Shown here: positions 6,965-9,494 of the stretch, piece by piece
How the letters are laid out: every line of letters starts with the position of its first letter
How positions within the stretch are numbered: the stretch's first letter is position 1
NCBI GenBank assembly: GCA_021545665.1
Contig: JAJRTX010000301.1
Coordinates: forward strand, 1 to 9,494
Source of the DNA: Zetaproteobacteria bacterium
GTDB lineage: Bacteria; Pseudomonadota; Zetaproteobacteria; Mariprofundales; Mariprofundaceae
Direction: 5' to 3'
DNA length: 9,494 nucleotides
The notes under the pieces: generated by a model
Database searches by the model: none
Told to the model about the DNA's origin: nothing
The model's input: the letters and a program-made list of their open reading frames with translations, nothing else
Position numbers and translations under genes: made by a program

Positions 6965-7297
6965 ATGAAAAAAATAGATATTGAATTGACAGCAGCGGCG
7001 ATGGCAAGAGTAAAAAAACTGGTTACAGATGCAGGTAAATCCGGTCTCTATCTGGCCGTGCGTCCGGCTGGTTGCTCGGGGCTTGAGTATGTCATGGAAC
7101 TAGCCGATGCAGCGAAGGATGGCGACCTGGTGAAGCCCTATAAAAACTTTGACCTCTATATTGATCAGGGATCATACAAATCAGCCTTAAAAGGCCTGCG
7201 TCTGGATTTCCAGCAGGACATGCTGTCCTCCTCATTTGTCTATCAGAACCCGAATCAGAAAGGCGGCTGCGGCTGCGGCGAGTCATTTTCAGTATAG
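6965..7297 (+). CDS. iscA: A-type Fe-S cluster carrier (IscA-like)
   Basis: 110 residues from the ATG at 6965; AAGGTGA (6951-6957) sits 7 nt before it, and an earlier in-frame start at 6929 would add residues foreign to the family. The HesB/IscA fold is recognisable: MKKIDIELTAAAMARVKKLV at the N-terminus, the first ligand C37 in RPAGCSGLEY, and C102/C104 in GGCGCGESF at the C-terminus, preceded by FVYQNPNQKG. These three cysteines bind iron or an Fe-S cluster, which such carriers pass to apo-proteins. It follows the desulfurase by 83 nt with no terminator or clear promoter, so it is probably in the iscR operon. The scaffold iscU, which normally lies between the two in isc operons, is missing. 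Distinguishing IscA, SufA and ErpA from sequence alone is uncertain; context favours IscA. Confidence 0.92.
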   Translation: MKKIDIELTAAAMARVKKLVTDAGKSGLYLAVRPAGCSGLEYVMELADAAKDGDLVKPYKNFDLYIDQGSYKSALKGLRLDFQQDMLSSSFVYQNPNQKGGCGCGESFSV

Positions 7298-7444
7298 GAA
7301 AAGTTATTCATTGACCATGAGCTTTGTTCGTGGTTCTACAGTCAAAAAAATTTTATCGCAGAGAGCACGAAGAGAAACAAATCTATAGTTACTTTTTCCA
7401 CAAGCAGGTTAGCTTAAGGCTCTGCATTTAATGGGAGAGTTGCC
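7298..7444. other. Intergenic gap between iscA and the ACT-domain gene
   Basis: 147 bp without a gene. It holds an imperfect hairpin at 7313-7336 with one bulge, followed 10 nt later by AAAAAAATTTT, not a convincing terminator. TATAGT at 7383-7388 could be a -10, but no -35 fits. A promoter for the downstream group is likely somewhere here but not identified. Confidence 0.4.
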
Positions 7445-7978
7445 ATGTCCAGCGTATTGTTATCTATTTCAGGCCATGATCGCCCCGGCATTGTTCGCGA
7501 TGTCGCAGAGGCCATGCTGCATTTGAATGCCAACATTGAAGATTCATCAATGAGCGCATTACGCGGGCGATTCACCATGATGCTGATCGTGCGCCTGTCC
7601 AAGGGTGGCAGCATGGGTGAATTAAAAGCAGCACTGGCAGAGCTGGAACGGCGTACGGGTTTGACTGTTCAGTCACAGACTATCAGTGCTGAGGAAATGG
7701 ATACACAAGCTCTGAATCCGGATTATGTCGTCACTGTTCACGGGGCCGATCAGCTGGGTATTGTGCATGCGGTTACCGAGTCGCTGGCTGAGTTGAATAT
7801 CTCGGTTGTTGATGTCTCTACCCAGTCCCAGTCTGCCGACGATGGCAATATTTACATGATGGTGCTGGAAGTGGCAGCTGGCGATCAGGGCCAGACCATG
7901 AAACCGGCACTGGATCAAGTGGCTGAACGCATCGGTGTCGATATTGATGTGCATCACCTGGATAATGCGATTCTGTAA
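7445..7978 (+). CDS. Double ACT-domain protein, GcvR-like
   Basis: 177 residues with two ACT domains: about 3-80, opening with LLSISGHDRPGIVRDVAEAM, and about 92-172, opening with DYVVTVHGADQLGIVHAVTE. This tandem layout and length match the GcvR family. In E. coli GcvR binds glycine and antagonises GcvA, the activator of the glycine cleavage genes. ACT domains in general sense amino acids or similar small ligands. No DNA-binding domain is present, so any effect on transcription would act through a partner. GGGAGAG (7433-7438) provides a good ribosome-binding site. def begins 10 nt after the stop, so the two are likely cotranscribed. No gcvA or gcv genes lie in the window, so a glycine role is an inference from the family; a general amino-acid-binding role is equally possible. 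Confidence 0.85.
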   Translation: MSSVLLSISGHDRPGIVRDVAEAMLHLNANIEDSSMSALRGRFTMMLIVRLSKGGSMGELKAALAELERRTGLTVQSQTISAEEMDTQALNPDYVVTVHGADQLGIVHAVTESLAELNISVVDVSTQSQSADDGNIYMMVLEVAAGDQGQTMKPALDQVAERIGVDIDVHHLDNAIL

Positions 7979-7988
7979 GTAGCCAGTT

Positions 7989-8492
7989 TTGAGCGTCGCT
8001 ACACGTAAAATTCTAAGGCACCCTGATGAACGCTTGCGACGGAAATCCGAGCCTGTTACCTGCTTTGATGAAAAATTGGCGGAATTACTTGCCATTCTGG
8101 ATGCTACCATGCGCTCCGGCCCCGACGGGGTGGGCATAGCGGCTCCACAGATTGGAGAAAATATCCGCCTGCTGCTGGTGGATTGCCGCCAAAGCCAACG
8201 GCCATGCCGTAACCATGGACTCCTTTATATGGCCAATCCGAACATCGAATATTCAGAAGGCGAAGTGCTTGGACGTGAAGGCTGCCTGTCCGTTCCTGAC
8301 TGGGTTGCCATGGTTCCACGCGCTAAAATAATTCGGGTCAGCTATCTGGATGAACAGAGCAAAGCGCACACGATTGAGTGTAGTGGTTTTGAAGCACGCG
8401 TCATTCAACATGAAATTGACCATCTGAACGGTATCCTGTTTATTGATCTCGTTGTTTCTACCAGAGCTCTGATCAGGCGTCTTGGTGCCTGA
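7989..8492 (+). CDS. def: Peptide deformylase
   Basis: 167 residues. A metalloenzyme (usually Fe2+) that removes the formyl group from the N-terminal methionine of nascent proteins. All three motifs are intact: GVGIAAPQ (47-54), EGCLS (97-101) with metal ligand C99, and HEIDH (141-145) with ligands H141 and H145 and catalytic E142. The stretch after motif 2 reads VPDWVAMVPRA; many enzymes have VPG at this place. The TTG start at 7989 is the only one possible, since TAG lies two codons upstream in frame and the protein then begins MSVATRKILRHPDERLR, as expected. There is no strong Shine-Dalgarno sequence, so translation may be coupled to the ACT gene ending 10 nt before. The 3' end overlaps mutM by 8 nt; the usual partner fmt is not adjacent. 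Confidence 0.95.
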   Translation: MSVATRKILRHPDERLRRKSEPVTCFDEKLAELLAILDATMRSGPDGVGIAAPQIGENIRLLLVDCRQSQRPCRNHGLLYMANPNIEYSEGEVLGREGCLSVPDWVAMVPRAKIIRVSYLDEQSKAHTIECSGFEARVIQHEIDHLNGILFIDLVVSTRALIRRLGA

Positions 8493-9300
8493 ACTTCCGG
8501 AAGTTGAAACGGTGCGCACCGGCCTTGAGCCGCTGCTGATTGGCAGGCGGATAGAGACTGTGCTTTGTCACCGGACTTCTCTACGTTATCCATTGCCGAA
8601 TCTGACTGGGCTGCGTGGGAACAAAGTGATGGCTGTACGCAGGCGTGCCAAGTATTTGCTGTTTGATTTGCAGGGAGATCAGATGCTGGTCTGGCATCTG
8701 GGTATGACAGGCCAGTTTCATGTACTGCCGCAAGAAACGGAGGCGGGGTTGCATGAACATGTGCGTTTTGATTTTTGTGACGGCATGAGTCTGCGCTATC
8801 GAGATGCGCGCCGCTTTGGTTATGCCGGTTTATTGAAGAGTAATGAACTGGAGCAGCATCCATGGTTCAGCAAGCTTGGGCCTGAACCTTTGCATGCAGA
8901 TTTTGATGGCGAATACCTGTTGGCCGCATGCCACAATCGAAAAGCACCAATCAAGTCTGTGATTATGGATGCAGCTGTGGTGGTTGGGGTGGGTAATATT
9001 TATGCTTCTGAATCACTGTTTCGGGCAGGGATTCATCCGGCGCGTGCGGCGAAACGAATATCATACAAGCGACTGTTGCTGTTGCTTCAAGTGATCAAAC
9101 AGGTCCTGGACGAGGCGATCCGGGCCGGCGGCAGTTCGATCAGCGATTTTGTCCATAGCGATGGCAAGCCCGGTTATTTTTCGCATGCGTTCAGGGTTTA
9201 TGGCAGACAAGGAGAGCCATGTTTGTGCTGTGGCAAGCCGATAAAGCGGCTGATTCAGGCAGGACGCAGCACGTTTTATTGTCCGGGCTGTCAGCATTGA
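8485..9300 (+). CDS. mutM: Formamidopyrimidine-DNA glycosylase (Fpg/MutM)
   Basis: 271 residues from a GTG at 8485. This start is fixed by mechanism: proline must be residue 2 because its amine is the nucleophile, and GTG gives MPELPEVETV, whereas the TTG one codon earlier would bury it. The enzyme excises 8-oxoguanine and formamidopyrimidines from DNA and cleaves the resulting abasic site. Visible active-site residues are P2, E3 and K56 (RRRAKYLLF); M74 (HLGMTGQ), R110 and F111 (DARRFG) fill the gap left by the flipped base; N171 lies in GVGNIYASE. The helix-two-turn-helix precedes a C-terminal zinc finger, C246-x2-C249-x16-C266-x2-C269, with R261 contacting DNA. The start overlaps the def stop by 8 nt, implying translational coupling. 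The order def-mutM is less familiar than def-fmt. No intrinsic terminator follows. Confidence 0.96.
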   Translation: MPELPEVETVRTGLEPLLIGRRIETVLCHRTSLRYPLPNLTGLRGNKVMAVRRRAKYLLFDLQGDQMLVWHLGMTGQFHVLPQETEAGLHEHVRFDFCDGMSLRYRDARRFGYAGLLKSNELEQHPWFSKLGPEPLHADFDGEYLLAACHNRKAPIKSVIMDAAVVVGVGNIYASESLFRAGIHPARAAKRISYKRLLLLLQVIKQVLDEAIRAGGSSISDFVHSDGKPGYFSHAFRVYGRQGEPCLCCGKPIKRLIQAGRSTFYCPGCQH

Positions 9301-9370
9301 TCCAGGACGGTTAAGATGCGCCGACTTCTGGCTCGTATTATTCATCAAGAGTCCGGGCTGATATGGCTTC

Positions 9371-9417
9371 CCCTGTCAACGAAGCGTACAGGGTTCAGGT
9401 TGATGTCAGGCATCAAC
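9371..9417. other. Two tandem hairpins downstream of mutM
   Basis: CCCTGT (9371-9376) pairs with ACAGGG (9388-9393), and GTTGATG (9399-9405) pairs with CATCAAC (9411-9417) around a 5-nt loop. No T run follows either, so neither is an intrinsic terminator in the plus direction. They lie in the roughly 170-bp space between mutM and the frame starting at 9471 and may be mRNA 3'-end structures or part of that gene's leader. Confidence 0.4.
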
Positions 9418-9421
9418 TGTA

Positions 9422-9449
9422 TTGAACACATTGCACGCGTAGATACATT
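9422..9449 (+). promoter_or_regulatory. Possible promoter for the right-edge gene
   Basis: TTGAAC (9422-9427) and TACATT (9444-9449) are 16 bp apart, each matching four of six consensus bases. Transcription would begin near 9456, leaving a very short leader before the ATG at 9471. Plausible but weak. Confidence 0.3.
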
Positions 9450-9470
9450 CAGGAGAGGCGAGACCGTTTT

Positions 9471-9494
9471 ATGGCGGCGATTGTTACTCTGATA
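9471..9494 (+). CDS. Start of an unidentified gene at the right edge (possibly GTPase Der)
   Basis: An ATG at 9471 begins a frame that stays open to the window end: MAAIVTLI, eight residues. AGGAGAGG (9451-9458) lies 12 nt upstream, slightly far for a Shine-Dalgarno sequence. A hydrophobic beta strand of this kind right after the start is what precedes the P-loop in the GTPase Der (EngA), which typically begins with similar residues before GRPNVGKS, but eight residues cannot prove a family. The base after the window would need to begin a glycine codon for this to hold. Confidence 0.3.

Noticed and set aside
7313..7336. Hairpin as iscA terminator
   Set aside because: The stem needs a bulge and wobble pairs, and A residues rather than T residues follow.
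9281..9360. 10-bp direct repeat GTCCGGGCTG at 9281 and 9351
   Set aside because: Short, only two copies, one inside the mutM zinc-finger coding region; most likely chance.
9316..9492. 58-codon plus-strand frame after mutM
   Set aside because: It has an AGGA at fair distance, but the Arg-rich sequence has no recognisable motif, runs through both hairpins and overlaps the frame starting at 9471.

Overview
The window is chromosomal DNA of a Gram-negative bacterium, most likely one of the Proteobacteria. It has an rpsO-pnp pair, an IscR with three Cys and one His as candidate cluster ligands, type 1 IscR operators matching the enterobacterial consensus, and a GcvR-like double-ACT protein. The mixture (M16 peptidase after pnp, an alphaproteobacterial-looking cysteine desulfurase, def overlapping mutM) does not fit a textbook gammaproteobacterium. 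A lineage such as the Zetaproteobacteria is possible, but this is a guess from gene order and protein style and was not tested.

Left edge (1-569). A minus-strand open frame starting at 180 and running off the window is the N-terminus of an IS1182/IS5-type transposase. Next to it, also on the minus strand, is a small unrecognised gene (223-423). Its last codons run into a plausible end of the insertion sequence, so it may have been truncated by the insertion. About 150 bp of leader then precedes rpsO.

Translation and RNA decay block (570-3102). rpsO (ribosomal protein S15) and pnp (PNPase) are each followed by a clear intrinsic terminator. A zinc peptidase of family M16 starts 15-20 bp after the pnp terminator and overlaps cysE (serine acetyltransferase) by 7 nt.

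Fe-S block (5181-7297). Two tandem type 1 IscR operators surround the -10 element in front of iscR. iscR overlaps a group I cysteine desulfurase by 17 nt, and an A-type Fe-S carrier (IscA-like) follows. The scaffold gene iscU and hscBA-fdx are absent from this position. The desulfurase also lacks the C-terminal extension that IscS uses to dock IscU. cysE immediately upstream links cysteine synthesis to the enzyme that consumes cysteine.

Right part (7445-9494). A GcvR-like double-ACT protein is followed after 10 nt by def (peptide deformylase, TTG start), which overlaps mutM (formamidopyrimidine-DNA glycosylase, GTG start). After about 170 bp containing two hairpins, an ATG at 9471 begins a frame leaving the window; its eight residues would fit the start of the GTPase Der. 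All complete genes read left to right; only the IS and the small gene beside it are reversed. Nothing here is a clearly new system. The most distinctive points are the iscU-less iscR-iscS-iscA cluster with its tandem operators and the IS-adjacent left edge.
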